Source: Nocardiopsis algeriensis (GTDB lineage Bacteria; Actinomycetota; Actinomycetes; Streptosporangiales; Streptosporangiaceae). From it: DNA of 64,000 nucleotides. Under the pieces are notes generated by a model, which did no database searches, was not told the DNA's origin, and saw nothing but the letters and a program-made list of their open reading frames with translations. The position numbers and the translations under genes are program-made. How positions within the stretch are numbered: position 1 is the stretch's first letter; each line of letters starts with the position of its first letter. The stretch spans positions 1-64,000 of the forward strand of contig NZ_JACHJO010000004.1 in the NCBI RefSeq assembly GCF_014203695.1. Direction: 5' to 3'. Shown in pieces: positions 26,283-38,299 of this stretch.

Positions 26283-27527
26283 TCACACCGGTCCGAGGTC
26301 GCCCAGCAGGTCGTCCAGGACCGTCTCCTCCTCGACGCGCATCCCGCACTCGGCCATCGCCTCCGCCAGGGCCGGGTCCCAGCCGGTCGGGGCCGCGGTG
26401 CCGCTGAGTGGACGGCTCCGAGCACCGAGGGAGGAACGGTAGTCGGCGGCGGTGAGCCGCCACGGCTCCCAGGGCACCTGCCGTGCCACCGCGTTGGCGA
26501 TCCGCACCCCGCCCCAGTCGAAGTCGGTGTGGAGCCGCACCGCGGCTCCTCCGTCCGCCGCCTGGCGCAGCAGGGTCAGGGCGGCCGCGCTCGGTCCCCC
26601 CTGGAGGCAGACCAGCGGTGCGCACCGCGCACCCAGGCGGTCGGCGGCCTCCGCGACCACGACCGGGTTCTCGCAGACCGAGACCACCAGCCCCGGCCAG
26701 AGGGTGTGCCGGGGCTCGGAGACAAGCTGGCGCAGGGTGAGCACGGCCGGCTGCCCCTCCCCGGCCAGGGAGGTCAGGGCCCGGCCCGTCGCGGTTTCCG
26801 GGTTTCCGGGAAGGTTGAGGACCAGAACGGTGGAGGACAGTTCGTCCTTGAGCACTCCCACCGAGGCCCACACGCGCCGCCGCCAGGCCGCACCCTCGCC
26901 CTCGGCCTCGTCCCCCAGCAGGCGGGCGGCGCCCAGGACCAGGGTGGTCACCGACCTGTCGTCGTCCAAGGCGTGGGCGTCGCCCAGGACCCGGGCGGCC
27001 AGGTGGGACAGGGCCACTCCGCCGGCCGGAAGCGCGGCCACGACCCGGGCCGCCCCCTCCAGCAGGGGGCCCGCCTGTTCGGGCCCGCCGGCCATCCGCC
27101 GGACGCGCCCGTCCCTGCGTATGCCCGCGCACCAGGTCCGCAGGGCCGGTACGGAGGCGCACACCTGTTCCAGGGGTGCGAACGCGCGGTCCCAGGCGCG
27201 CTCCTCCCGTTCACGCTCCTCCTCGCGCGGCACCACGGGCCCCGAGAGCAGTTCCACCGCCGCGGCCAGCCCGTCGGGGCAGGCACCGCTGTCGCGCAGG
27301 AGGGCGTCGACCTGTTCCAGGCGCACACTCACGGTGGTGCCGCGCCCGGGCCGGCGGCCCAGGAGTGAGGCGAGGGCGGCGCGCTCCTCCTCCGTCGCGC
27401 CGCTGCGGGTCACGGTCCCGGTCAGCAGCCTGCCCTCGTGCAGTCGGCGGCGCGCCCGCTCCAGGAGCCAGGCCGTGGCGGGGGTGCCCAGCAGCCGGCG
27501 CAGCCGGGGCAGGTCGGGGCCGCTCAC
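26283..27527 (-). CDS. jetD: Wadjet nuclease subunit JetD (DUF2399/TIGR02679)
   Basis: 414 residues, last gene of the Wadjet operon. N-terminal DUF3323-like region with PDGLAAAVELLSGPVV; C-terminal Toprim-like nuclease of DUF2399: VSVCENPVVVAEAADRLG carries the catalytic Glu, and LHTDFDWGGVRIA the DxD pair. In characterised Wadjet systems JetD cleaves DNA after JetABC extrudes and bends small circles, giving resistance to plasmids. GTG 27527 overlaps the JetC stop (GTGA), so the two are translationally coupled. The frame runs open far upstream but that is a shadow of jetC. Confidence 0.85.
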   Translation of the reverse strand: MSGPDLPRLRRLLGTPATAWLLERARRRLHEGRLLTGTVTRSGATEEERAALASLLGRRPGRGTTVSVRLEQVDALLRDSGACPDGLAAAVELLSGPVVPREEEREREERAWDRAFAPLEQVCASVPALRTWCAGIRRDGRVRRMAGGPEQAGPLLEGAARVVAALPAGGVALSHLAARVLGDAHALDDDRSVTTLVLGAARLLGDEAEGEGAAWRRRVWASVGVLKDELSSTVLVLNLPGNPETATGRALTSLAGEGQPAVLTLRQLVSEPRHTLWPGLVVSVCENPVVVAEAADRLGARCAPLVCLQGGPSAAALTLLRQAADGGAAVRLHTDFDWGGVRIANAVARQVPWEPWRLTAADYRSSLGARSRPLSGTAAPTGWDPALAEAMAECGMRVEEETVLDDLLGDLGPV

Positions 27528-30500
27528 TCCCACAGGCCTTCCTGCCCGTTTCCTCCCCCGGCCCGGCTGCCGGAGGGTACCTCCTGCGGGCTCTGCGTCC
27601 CCGGCTCGTGCGGTTCGGGCGCGGGGAGGCGTTCGCGGCCGTTCCACTCCCAGCGCGTGACCAGGACCGCGGAGATCCCGTCCACCCTGGACAGCTGGGC
27701 GATGGACAGTCCGGGTACCTGCGGGTAGCACCCCCACTCGCGTTCGCTGGTCATCACCACGTCCAGGTCGAAGGCGTGCAGCAGCCCCAGGCACTTGGCG
27801 CGGGAGTCGTCGTCGACCCCCGCGAAGGCCTCGTCCAGCATGATCAGGCGCGGGGCGTGCGGATTGGTGGCGGTGGCGTAGTAGGAGGAGGCCGCCGAGA
27901 AGAGCGGGATCGACGCCGCCAGCACGCGCTCGCCGCCCGAGGCCGGACCGGTGGCGCTGTTCCACTGCCCGTGCTGCTTGCGCTGCACGGTGAACCGGTG
28001 CCAGGAGCGGTGGTCCAGGGCCCGGGTGAGGCGGTCGAACCACGGAGCGCCGGGGTCCTCCTCGCGCTCCCGCTCGATGAGGCGCTGCAGGAAGTCGCCG
28101 ACGGCGGAGCGGTCGTCGGCCGACCAGGCGTCGGCGGTCTGGCGCAGCAGCCGGCTGCGTGCCCCGGCCACCCCCTCGGGGGCGTCGCGGCGCAGCTGCC
28201 ACAGCAGGCGCAGCCGCATGCCGGTGCTGGTGGGGCGTTCCTCCAGTTCGGCGTTCATCCGCTCCACCTGGAGCTCGGCGGCGCCGATCAGGTTCTGCAG
28301 CGTACCGGCGACCTCGGTGAGCAGGTGGTTCTCCAGCACCTCGCGTTCGCGGGCCGAGAGCAGGGCGCGGCGGGCGGCCACCTCCTCCCCCAGGGCGGAG
28401 GCGAGCTCGGGCACGGACTGCTCCCTGCCCTGGAAGGTGACCCGGACGAGGACGACGCCCGCCTCGGGCCAGGACGCGGCGCCGTGCCCGTGCTGGGACA
28501 GCGCGTCCTGCAGGTTCTTGAACTGCACCGACAGGTTCTTCTGGAGCCGGTCCCAGACCTGGTCGGAGTCCTCGGTCTCCTCCAGGGCGCGGTCGACGGC
28601 GCGGGCCAGGCGCACGGCCGGGTCGGCCGCCCACTCCCGGCCCGGGTTGGGTATGTCCAGGTCGGGCAGGGCGATGCCGAGCACGCCGGTGCCGGCGAAG
28701 GCGCGCAGGGCCTCGACCGCCTCGGCGCGGGCGCCCACGGCCTCCTCGATGTCGGTGTCGAGCCTTTCGACCTGTCCGGCTGCCCGGCCCCGCCGGTCCA
28801 GGGCGTCGGTGCGCTCGTTCTCCAGCAGGCGTTCCTGGTCTCGGCACTTCTGGAGTTCCTCGGCCACCTGGGCGAGCATGCGGTTGAGCTCGGCCACCGC
28901 CGTGCCCACGGTCCGGCCGAGGGTGTCGTGGCGCTCGGCCGCCTCCTCGGCCTCCAGCCGCAGTTCCTCGGCCCGCTCGCCCAGGTCTGCGGCGAGCTGG
29001 GCGGCGCGCTCGGCCTCCTCCTGCCCGCTCTCCCGTACGCGGGAGGCGTCGAGGTGGGCCCGGGCCGCGGGCCACAGTCCCGCCAGCGCCACCCGGTAGG
29101 AGGAGAGCGCCTCCCGCCCGGCGGACAGTTCCTCCTCCGCGGTGGGCGTACCCAGTTCGGCCGCGGTGTCGGCGAGCTCGGCCCGCGCCTCGTCGAGCCG
29201 GGTGCGGGTCCGGCCCAGGTCTTCGGCACGCTCGTCCCTGCGGCGGGTGAGGTCGACGGCGGCCCGGACGGTGTCGGCGACCCGCGCGTGGGCGGCGCGC
29301 AGGGCGGTGTCGTCGGGCAGCGCGTCGAGCTCGGCGCGCAGCACGCGGCGGCGCCCGGCGAGGCGCTCCAGGCCGGCGCCGGCCTCGGCCAGTCGCGCTC
29401 CGACGGTGTCGAGTGTGCGGGCGATCTGGTCCAGACGGTCGCGGCGGGCCTGCTCCCGGGCGCCCTCGCCCAGGTGCCGGGCCTCCTCCTTGGTCCAGCT
29501 GCCGCGCAGGGCGCCGGTCCGGAAGCGGCCCTGGACGGTGACCCAGGTGGGCACGTCCTCGCGTTCGGCCGTGCCGATGGCGGCCAGGAGGGCGGCCACC
29601 CGGGCAGGGGCGACCGCGGCGGCGTCGGGGTCGTCGGGGTCGACGGCCGGATGCAGGAGCTGTCCCAGGTGCGGGCCCGGAACGGGGCTGTCGGCGAGGA
29701 CCAGGGTGTCGTGTCCCTCGGCCGGGGTGAGGGTCCCTTCGGGGGCCACCCAGGCGTCCAGGAGTCCGGAGGCCTCCAGCGCCGCTTCGAGGCGGGCGCG
29801 TTCGGTGCCGGTGAGGTGTTCGGCGAAGTCGACGAGCTTCCACAGGGGTGCGCCCGGGCGGCCCTGCTCGCGCGGAGCGGTGCGGGTGTGCGGAACCGGC
29901 GGGGGCGCGGGGCGGCCGTCCCGGAGCTGTGCGCGCTCCTCCTCCAGTTCCCCGCGCCGGAGGTGCAGGGTGTCGCGTTCCATGCCGAGCTCGGCCTCGC
30001 GGGCGGCCAGCTCCGTCTCGACCTGCTGGGCGTGCTGCCGGGCCCCCCGGCGGGCGGGGTCGGGGCCGTCCAGGACGGTGGTCCAGTCCGTGACCTGGTC
30101 GAGCAGGCCGGGCAGGTCCTCGGGGCACAGCTCGGTGCAGGAGGAGAGGTGGTCGCGCACGGCGGCGACGTGGTCGCGCGCGGCCGCTTCCAGCTCCTGT
30201 TCGGCCCGGGCGCGGGCCCGGTCCAGGTCGGCGAGTTCGGCCTCGGTGTCCTCCAGGCGGGTGAGGGCGCGCTGGTGGTGGTCCCGGGCCTCGTCCGCGG
30301 CGCGCAGCAGTGCGGTGGTGTGGTCCAGGGCCCGGAGCCGGCGCCGGACCAGGTCCTCGGCGTCGCGCTGGACGGGGTCGGCGTGTTCGGGAAGGGCCCG
30401 GTCGACCGTGTCGCGGTGCTGCGCGCCCAGGCCCGCGTCCCGGGCCGCGAGCAGGGCGTGCTCCCGGGCCTGTTCCAGGTCCGACTCCGCCCGCTCGGCG

Positions 30501-31660
30501 TCCCGGGACACCTGCTCGAGCCGCCGGCGGGCGCGGTCCGCGTCATCGCGGGCGCGTGCGGCGTCCGCCGTCGCCTGGTCGGCGCGCTGGGCGCTCTGGC
30601 GCGCCTCCTCGCCTGCGCGGTCCAGGTCGCGGGCGCTGTCCATCTCGGGGCTGCGGCGCAGGGACTGGTCCTGGCCGCGCAGGCGGGCGGCGCGGGAGGC
30701 CAGCTCCCCCGATCGGGCCGCGATCCGGTCCAGTTCGGCCTGGGCTTCGTCCCGGGCGGCGAGCGCGGCGGTGCGCTCGGCGGTGAGGCGCTCGTAGCGG
30801 GAGTGCTCGCGGCGGGGCGGGCGGGCCGCACGGCGGGCGGCCACGCGCGCGTAGTGGCGGTAGTGGCCCAGGAAGGCGGAGGAGGCGCGCTCGGCGTCGG
30901 CCATCGCCTGCAGCTCCTCCTCGTCGTCCTCCAGTTCCCGGTAGGCCTCGGCGACGTCGGCGACGACCGCCGGGTCCATCGGAGGCAGGGCCTCGGTGAG
31001 CGCCTTGGAGAGCGCGGCCTCGCTGGGGCGCTTGGACAGCTGGGGCTGGCGCAGCTGGATGAGCAGGTCCACCAGGGACCCGTAGCGCTCCTCTCCCAGT
31101 CCGAAGAGGGCCTCGTCGACGGCCCTGCGGTAGTCCCCGGCCTGGTCGTAGACCATGCCGTGGCCTTCGACCGCCTCCACGAGCCGGTCCCGGGACAGGG
31201 CGGTGCGGGTGGCGTCGAGCAGGCTGAGCCGGTCGGCCCCGGCACCGATGCGCTGGGGGGTGGAGAAGTACCAGCGGCGGGCGATCCCGCGCCCGGCGAC
31301 GGCCTTGAGTCCGCAGCCCAGGGTGCGGTACTCGGCGGTTCCGTCGGCCGCGCGGCGGCCGAACTCGACCCAGGCGTAGCCGAGCCGTTCGTCGTGCGGG
31401 TAATCGCCGCCCAGGAGCAGGTTCCACTCCATGCGCTTGTTGGGGTCGCCGTCGGGTTCGACCCGGTGGGCGGACAGCTCCCCGTCCAGCAGGAACGGCA
31501 GGGTCAGGGCGAGCACCTTGGACTTGCCGGTCCCGTTGTTGCCGCGCAGCAGCAGCCGTCCGTCGCGGAAGTGGAACTGCTCGTCCTCGTAGTAGAACAG
31601 GTCGACGACGCCCAGGCGCAGGGGCTGCCAGCGTTCCCGTTCGGGCTCGGGCGCGTTCAC
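27524..31660 (-). CDS. jetC: Wadjet SMC-like ATPase JetC (TIGR02680)
   Basis: 1378 residues. Walker A GNNGTGKSK at about 40-48, long charged coiled coil through most of the middle, ABC signature SGGERVLAAS at about 1240 and Walker B RLIMLDEAFAGVDDD shortly after, with a split-ATPase layout as in SMC/MukB/SbcC. In Wadjet this subunit drives loop extrusion on plasmid DNA. The start overlaps the jetB stop by four bases (GTGA). Length and motif order match TIGR02680 proteins. The C-terminal 30 residues are a Gly/Pro-rich tail. Confidence 0.9.
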   Translation of the reverse strand: MNAPEPERERWQPLRLGVVDLFYYEDEQFHFRDGRLLLRGNNGTGKSKVLALTLPFLLDGELSAHRVEPDGDPNKRMEWNLLLGGDYPHDERLGYAWVEFGRRAADGTAEYRTLGCGLKAVAGRGIARRWYFSTPQRIGAGADRLSLLDATRTALSRDRLVEAVEGHGMVYDQAGDYRRAVDEALFGLGEERYGSLVDLLIQLRQPQLSKRPSEAALSKALTEALPPMDPAVVADVAEAYRELEDDEEELQAMADAERASSAFLGHYRHYARVAARRAARPPRREHSRYERLTAERTAALAARDEAQAELDRIAARSGELASRAARLRGQDQSLRRSPEMDSARDLDRAGEEARQSAQRADQATADAARARDDADRARRRLEQVSRDAERAESDLEQAREHALLAARDAGLGAQHRDTVDRALPEHADPVQRDAEDLVRRRLRALDHTTALLRAADEARDHHQRALTRLEDTEAELADLDRARARAEQELEAAARDHVAAVRDHLSSCTELCPEDLPGLLDQVTDWTTVLDGPDPARRGARQHAQQVETELAAREAELGMERDTLHLRRGELEEERAQLRDGRPAPPPVPHTRTAPREQGRPGAPLWKLVDFAEHLTGTERARLEAALEASGLLDAWVAPEGTLTPAEGHDTLVLADSPVPGPHLGQLLHPAVDPDDPDAAAVAPARVAALLAAIGTAEREDVPTWVTVQGRFRTGALRGSWTKEEARHLGEGAREQARRDRLDQIARTLDTVGARLAEAGAGLERLAGRRRVLRAELDALPDDTALRAAHARVADTVRAAVDLTRRRDERAEDLGRTRTRLDEARAELADTAAELGTPTAEEELSAGREALSSYRVALAGLWPAARAHLDASRVRESGQEEAERAAQLAADLGERAEELRLEAEEAAERHDTLGRTVGTAVAELNRMLAQVAEELQKCRDQERLLENERTDALDRRGRAAGQVERLDTDIEEAVGARAEAVEALRAFAGTGVLGIALPDLDIPNPGREWAADPAVRLARAVDRALEETEDSDQVWDRLQKNLSVQFKNLQDALSQHGHGAASWPEAGVVLVRVTFQGREQSVPELASALGEEVAARRALLSAREREVLENHLLTEVAGTLQNLIGAAELQVERMNAELEERPTSTGMRLRLLWQLRRDAPEGVAGARSRLLRQTADAWSADDRSAVGDFLQRLIEREREEDPGAPWFDRLTRALDHRSWHRFTVQRKQHGQWNSATGPASGGERVLAASIPLFSAASSYYATATNPHAPRLIMLDEAFAGVDDDSRAKCLGLLHAFDLDVVMTSEREWGCYPQVPGLSIAQLSRVDGISAVLVTRWEWNGRERLPAPEPHEPGTQSPQEVPSGSRAGGGNGQEGLWE

Positions 31661-32847
31661 GGGTTCTCTCCCTCGGGTGTGATCACGTGGGGTCGGGCGA
31701 CGGCGTAGCGGGCCAGGGCCGGGCGCGGTGCGACGGCGGGACGGCCCTCGACCAGGGTCGTCCCGACCAGGCCCAGGGCGCGCAGGCGCTCGACGGCGGT
31801 GGCCACCAGCGCGGGTTCGCTGCCCGGTGCCCGGGCCGACTTGGACCAGTAGGAGGAGTGCTCCTCGGCCAGTTCCCGCACCTTGGCGCCGAGTTCGTCC
31901 AGGGTCAGGGGGCGGCCCGCCGCCGCCAGGTGTTCGGCCAGCAGCAGGGTGGCGTGCCCGGAGGTCCCCTGTTCGGGCATGCGCAGGTCGGTGAGGTCGT
32001 CGTCGGGGTCGACCATGGCGATGCCCTCGGCCCTGACCTCGGCGACCAGTCCGGTGAGTTCGCTGATTCTGCGAGTGATGGCCCCGCGCTGGCTGAGGAG
32101 GTAGGCGCGCTCCTCCTCGGTGAGGGTGTCGAAGTACAGCACGGGGTCGTCGAGCAGTCGGCGGGTGAGCCGGTGGCGGACGGCGGTGTTGCGCAGGTCG
32201 TCGCTGTCCATCTGGTGGGCGACGCCGTCCTCGGCCAGCGCGTGCAGCCGGTCGCGGTGCCCGGTGAGGTCGATGGTGGAGGGGCCGCGCGCGCCTGCCG
32301 GCATTCCGGTCAGCACGCGCCGGTCCACGTCGTAGAGAGCGTCTCCCCGGTCTCCGACGAAGGCGCTCTCGTCCCCGGCCACGCGGGAGAGCACGCCGAT
32401 GTCGACCAGGGTCCGCACCACCGCCACCAGGTCCATGCGCTGGTCGCGCGTGGACAGGGTGAACTCCAGGTCGGCGAACTCGGGGGCGGATGCCTCGAGG
32501 ACGATCTGCTCGGCCAGGCGGCCCAGGGCCGTCTGGGCCTCGGCCCGCTCCAGGACGGCCAGGGACAGGCAGAGCAGCACGTAGCGGCGCCGGTCGAAGG
32601 CGAGCCGGCCCCGCCCCGCCTCCCGGGCGGGATGGGTGGGGTCCTCGGGGTCACCGGGGACCTTGCGCAGCCGCACCGTCTCGGCGTCCACGTGCAGCCG
32701 CCAGCCGGTGTTGCGGTCGAACCACCGGCGCAGTTCGGGGGCGTGCTCACGTACCAGCCGGAACTCCCGGGGATGGGCGGACGCGCGCAGCAGCGGCCGC
32801 CGGAGCAGGGTGCGTGCCGCGCGGTGCAGGGTCTCCGGGGTGCTCAC
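31657..32847 (-). CDS. jetB: Wadjet subunit JetB (DUF2398/TIGR02678, kleisin-associated)
   Basis: 396 residues. RRWFDRNTGWRLHVDAETVR and RRRYVLLCLSLAVLERAEAQ are typical of DUF2398; the rest is winged-helix-like (LYDVDRRVL, SELTGLVAEVRAEGIAMVD). In Wadjet it acts as the KITE-type partner of JetA on the JetC motor. GTG 32847 lies 2 bases after the jetA stop. Ends in a 4-base overlap with jetC. Confidence 0.85.
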   Translation of the reverse strand: MSTPETLHRAARTLLRRPLLRASAHPREFRLVREHAPELRRWFDRNTGWRLHVDAETVRLRKVPGDPEDPTHPAREAGRGRLAFDRRRYVLLCLSLAVLERAEAQTALGRLAEQIVLEASAPEFADLEFTLSTRDQRMDLVAVVRTLVDIGVLSRVAGDESAFVGDRGDALYDVDRRVLTGMPAGARGPSTIDLTGHRDRLHALAEDGVAHQMDSDDLRNTAVRHRLTRRLLDDPVLYFDTLTEEERAYLLSQRGAITRRISELTGLVAEVRAEGIAMVDPDDDLTDLRMPEQGTSGHATLLLAEHLAAAGRPLTLDELGAKVRELAEEHSSYWSKSARAPGSEPALVATAVERLRALGLVGTTLVEGRPAVAPRPALARYAVARPHVITPEGENP

Positions 32848-32849
32848 CC

Positions 32850-34481
32850 TCAGGCGCTCCCCTCGGTCAGGTCGACGATGCGTACCAGGTGGTCGGGGCC
32901 GTGGAAGGTTCCGCCGGGGGTGCGCACGGTGGCGGTGCGGCCGTCGGGCAGGGCGCTCAGGTGGATCTCCATGGTGCCGTCGTTGCTGGTGGCGCTGGTG
33001 TCGGTGGTGTCGGGGCCCCAGCGGGACAGGGCGTCGCCGAGCAGCTGGAGGAACAGTCCGAAGGCGACCGGGTCGAGCTCGTCCAGGTCGGACAGGCGCA
33101 CCTGGCCGCGGGTGGCCAGCCGTGCGCGGGCGGCGGCGGTCTCCTGGGCCTGCTTGCGGGCGAGCTCGGCCAGGTAGCGGCGTTCGGCGCTGCGGTCGAC
33201 GACCTTGCGGGCGCGGCCGCGCCGCTCGTAGCTGCCGGTGCGGCGCAGGCGGGGGCTGATGGTGATCGGCTCGACCTCGGCCCAGGGGGTGGTGGGGGCG
33301 ACCGGGTCCCGTTCGCGCCGCTCCGCCGTGGCCGGGTCGACGGTCAGGTGGCGGGAGGGGTGCAGGGCGAAGGCCGTGCGCCACAGCTGGTGGCGGGCGT
33401 CGTCGTCGGGGGCCTCGGCGAACCAGCGGGCCAGGGTGCGGAAGTCCGCCGAGCGGTCGGAGCGCCCGGTGCGGCGCTCGTTGATGACCGCGACCACCCG
33501 CAGGAGCTGGGGGATGGCGCCCCGGGCGCTGACACGCAGCCGCTGGGACTGGGCCGGGGAGCCGGGGGCGGACAGGAACCAGGAGCGCAGCCCCTCCCAC
33601 CGGCGCCGCCAGCGCTCCAGGGCGCGGTCGAACTCCGCGGTGTCGGCGGCCGCGGTGCCGCGGTTCTCCTTCTGGCCGGGGGCGGCGTCGGAGGCCTCGC
33701 GTGCGGCGGCCACGCGCAGCAGGTCCTCGACCGGCCCGGGCCGGGTGCCGTCCCCGTCGAGTTCGGTGAGCAGGAGGGCGATCTCGCCGCCCCGGGTGAT
33801 GAGGTCGCCGATGAACCGCTCCAGGTAGGAGATGAGGCGGTCCTTGTAGGCGAGGAAGGCCTCGACGTCGGCGTCGTGCAGGTCGATGGTGCGCTGCAGG
33901 GACCCCATGAAGGCGCGGGCGTTGTCGGCCAGGTCGGTGAAGCGTTCCACGAGGCCGAGCAGGGTCAGGTGGACGACCGCCTCGTCGGGCGGCTCCTGGG
34001 CGGTCAGTTCCAGCAGCGCGCGCAGCTGGGTGGCGATGTCGGCCAGCGCCACGGTCTGGAGCGACCCCTTCCTGCCCAGGGCCTCGTCGTAGGCGGCCAG
34101 CGCGCGCTCGGCGGCCTCGCCCTCCCGGGTGAGCTGGTAGATGTGGCGGCGCCGGTAGAAGTCCTCCACCGCGGTGACGCGCTCGGTGTCGGGGTCCTGG
34201 CGCAGGTTGCCCCAGCCGTAGAGCTTCTCGAGCGCTTGGGCGACGGGTTCGGCGGAAGCGGGCCGGACCTCCTCGGGGAGCCCGGTGTGGACCTCCTCGG
34301 GGCGGAGGTGCACGCGGAACTGCTCCTTGGCCTTGACGAACACCCCCATCACCGCGCGGTAGAGCTCGCTGTGGGGTGCGGTGAGGTGGGTGAAGACCGC
34401 GTAGGAGCCGTCGCGGTCCTCGGGAGGGCGGGAGGGGGCGGACGTCCCCGGCGAGGGTCCGGGGTCCATGTCAGAACTCAT
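32850..34481 (-). CDS. jetA: Wadjet subunit JetA (DUF2397/TIGR02677, kleisin-like)
   Basis: 543 residues. After a disordered Pro/Ser tip, FTHLTAPHSELYRAVMGVF and RRRHIYQLTREGEAAERALA are DUF2397 landmarks; the centre is a helical kleisin-like region (LVERFTDLADNARAFMGSLQ, AFLAYKDRLISYLERFI). JetA links JetB and JetC in the complex. ATG 34481 has GGGAGGG right next to it; ATG 34469 is a possible alternative. First gene of jetABCD, 180 bases beyond the geosmin synthase stop on the same strand, so read-through from that operon is possible. Confidence 0.85.
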   Translation of the reverse strand: MSSDMDPGPSPGTSAPSRPPEDRDGSYAVFTHLTAPHSELYRAVMGVFVKAKEQFRVHLRPEEVHTGLPEEVRPASAEPVAQALEKLYGWGNLRQDPDTERVTAVEDFYRRRHIYQLTREGEAAERALAAYDEALGRKGSLQTVALADIATQLRALLELTAQEPPDEAVVHLTLLGLVERFTDLADNARAFMGSLQRTIDLHDADVEAFLAYKDRLISYLERFIGDLITRGGEIALLLTELDGDGTRPGPVEDLLRVAAAREASDAAPGQKENRGTAAADTAEFDRALERWRRRWEGLRSWFLSAPGSPAQSQRLRVSARGAIPQLLRVVAVINERRTGRSDRSADFRTLARWFAEAPDDDARHQLWRTAFALHPSRHLTVDPATAERRERDPVAPTTPWAEVEPITISPRLRRTGSYERRGRARKVVDRSAERRYLAELARKQAQETAAARARLATRGQVRLSDLDELDPVAFGLFLQLLGDALSRWGPDTTDTSATSNDGTMEIHLSALPDGRTATVRTPGGTFHGPDHLVRIVDLTEGSA

Positions 34482-34636
34482 CCCTCCCAGTATCGGCTTC
34501 GCCGGCACCGGGCGCTGTACATTCGGAAGATTCTTCGCTCCACGGTCTCTGCCCCGGTGATCCTGCTCCCGCGGGTGACCCCCGGCGCCGGCCCCGCCCC
34601 CTGGGGGCAAGATCATCGGGGAGCGGGGCCGCGCAG

Positions 34637-34652
34637 CCCGGCCGCGGCCGGG
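34637..34652 (-). terminator. 16-bp perfect palindrome after geosmin synthase
   Basis: CCCGGCCG directly joined to CGGCCGGG, 9 bases beyond the geosmin synthase stop and 155 bases before jetA. It could form a short stem that ends the encapsulin-geosmin transcript; without a loop it is weaker than the other hairpins in the window. Confidence 0.4.
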
Positions 34653-34661
34653 CCCGGCGGG

Positions 34662-37013
<2,352 letters not shown>

Positions 37014-38285
37014 TCAGGGGCTGCGGACCTGCAGCGGCAGGGTGAAGGTCACCGTCTCGCGGACGGTCCCGTGCTCGGAGACGGTCACCGGCCCCAGCCC
37101 TGCCAGCGCGTCGACGGTCTCCTCCACGAGGTGGTGGGGGGCGGAGGCTCCGGCGGTGAGTCCGATCGCGGACACCCCGTGGAGCCATGCGGGCCGGATG
37201 TCGCGCGCGTCGTCGACGAGGTGGGCGCGTGCTCCGCGGCGGCGGGCGAGCTCCACCAGGCGCAGGGAGTTGGAGGAGTTGTCCGAGCCCACGACCAGGA
37301 CGAGGTCGGCCCTGCCCGCGACCCGCACCAGGGTGTCCTGGCGGTTGGTGGTCGCGTAGCAGATGTCGTCGGACCCGGGCCCGCGCAGCGAGGGGAAGCG
37401 GGCCCTGAGAGCCTCGACCACCTCGGCGGCCTCGTCCGCGGCCAGTGTGGTCTGGGTGAGGTAGGAGACCCGTTCGGGGTCCTCGACCCGCAGCCGCGCC
37501 GCCTCCTCGGGCGTCTGCACCAGGACGGTGCGGCCGGGGGCCTCCCCCAGCGTGCCCTCGACCTCCTCGTGCCCGGCGTGTCCGACGAGCACGACGGTGT
37601 CGCCGCGCGCGGCGAACCGGCGGGCCTCGCTGTGGACCTTGGTGACCAGGGGGCAGGTCGCGTCGATCACGTCGAGGCCGCGGCGCCCGGCCTCCTCGCG
37701 TACGGCCGGGGAGACCCCGTGCGCGGAGAACACGACCGTGGCGCCGTCGGGGACGGCGTCGAGCTCGTCGACGAACACCGCTCCCCGCTGTTCGAGGTCG
37801 GCCACCACGTGCCGGTTGTGCACGATCTGCTTGCGCACGTGGACCGGGGCGCCCCGCTGCTCCAGGGCACGTTCGACGATCTCGACGGCCCGCTCCACCC
37901 CGGCGCAGAACGACCGCGGTGTGGCGAGCAGCAGTTCCCGGGGCCGTCCGCACACCGCGGACCAGGCCTCGACGGCTGCCCGGGCGGCGTCGGATCCGCG
38001 CTCGTCGCACGCGGCCGCCCCGAACGCGGCCGCTCCTGCGTCCGCGCCCAGGAGAACGGCCGGACCGGTGCCCGAGCCCTCCGGGGCACCGGACAGGGGT
38101 CCGATCCGCAGGGGGCCGCGCACCGTGCGCCCGCCGCGCCTGCGCACCTCGCCCTCGACGAGGACCGCGGCGGGGCAGGTCAGGGCCGTCCCGTCCGCGC
38201 GCAGCAGCGTGTCGGCCACCAGCACGGTTCCGGGGTCCAGGGGGCCGGTGGTGTGCGCGGCGTGGACCGAGGGTGCGGTCGACAT
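37014..38285 (-). CDS. ispH: 4-hydroxy-3-methylbut-2-enyl diphosphate reductase with N-terminal extension
   Basis: 423 residues against the usual 310-330. From about residue 117 ([19 protein letters not shown]) the sequence is full IspH: Fe-S cysteines in SFCAG (Cys127), [11 protein letters not shown] and DDICYATTN, His in [12 protein letters not shown] and [16 protein letters not shown], and [11 protein letters not shown]. It reduces HMBPP to IPP and DMAPP. Residues 1-115 form an extra Gly/Ala/Arg-rich region with no family I recognise ([20 protein letters not shown]). A housekeeping IspH probably exists elsewhere; this copy serves the terpene operon. 14 bases downstream of the polyprenyl synthase. 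Confidence 0.9.
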   Translation of the reverse strand: MSTAPSVHAAHTTGPLDPGTVLVADTLLRADGTALTCPAAVLVEGEVRRRGGRTVRGPLRIGPLSGAPEGSGTGPAVLLGADAGAAAFGAAACDERGSDAARAAVEAWSAVCGRPRELLLATPRSFCAGVERAVEIVERALEQRGAPVHVRKQIVHNRHVVADLEQRGAVFVDELDAVPDGATVVFSAHGVSPAVREEAGRRGLDVIDATCPLVTKVHSEARRFAARGDTVVLVGHAGHEEVEGTLGEAPGRTVLVQTPEEAARLRVEDPERVSYLTQTTLAADEAAEVVEALRARFPSLRGPGSDDICYATTNRQDTLVRVAGRADLVLVVGSDNSSNSLRLVELARRRGARAHLVDDARDIRPAWLHGVSAIGLTAGASAPHHLVEETVDALAGLGPVTVSEHGTVRETVTFTLPLQVRSP

Positions 38286-38299
38286 GGGAACCTCCCGGG

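Noticed and set aside
26283..30128. 1281-codon version of jetD
   Set aside because: Upstream part is an Arg/Pro-rich shadow overlapping jetC; the family domain starts at GTG 27527.
27176..31708. 1510-codon open frame on the plus strand
   Set aside because: Antisense shadow of jetC; Gly/Val/Leu-rich, no motifs, and jetC on the other strand has complete ATPase motifs.
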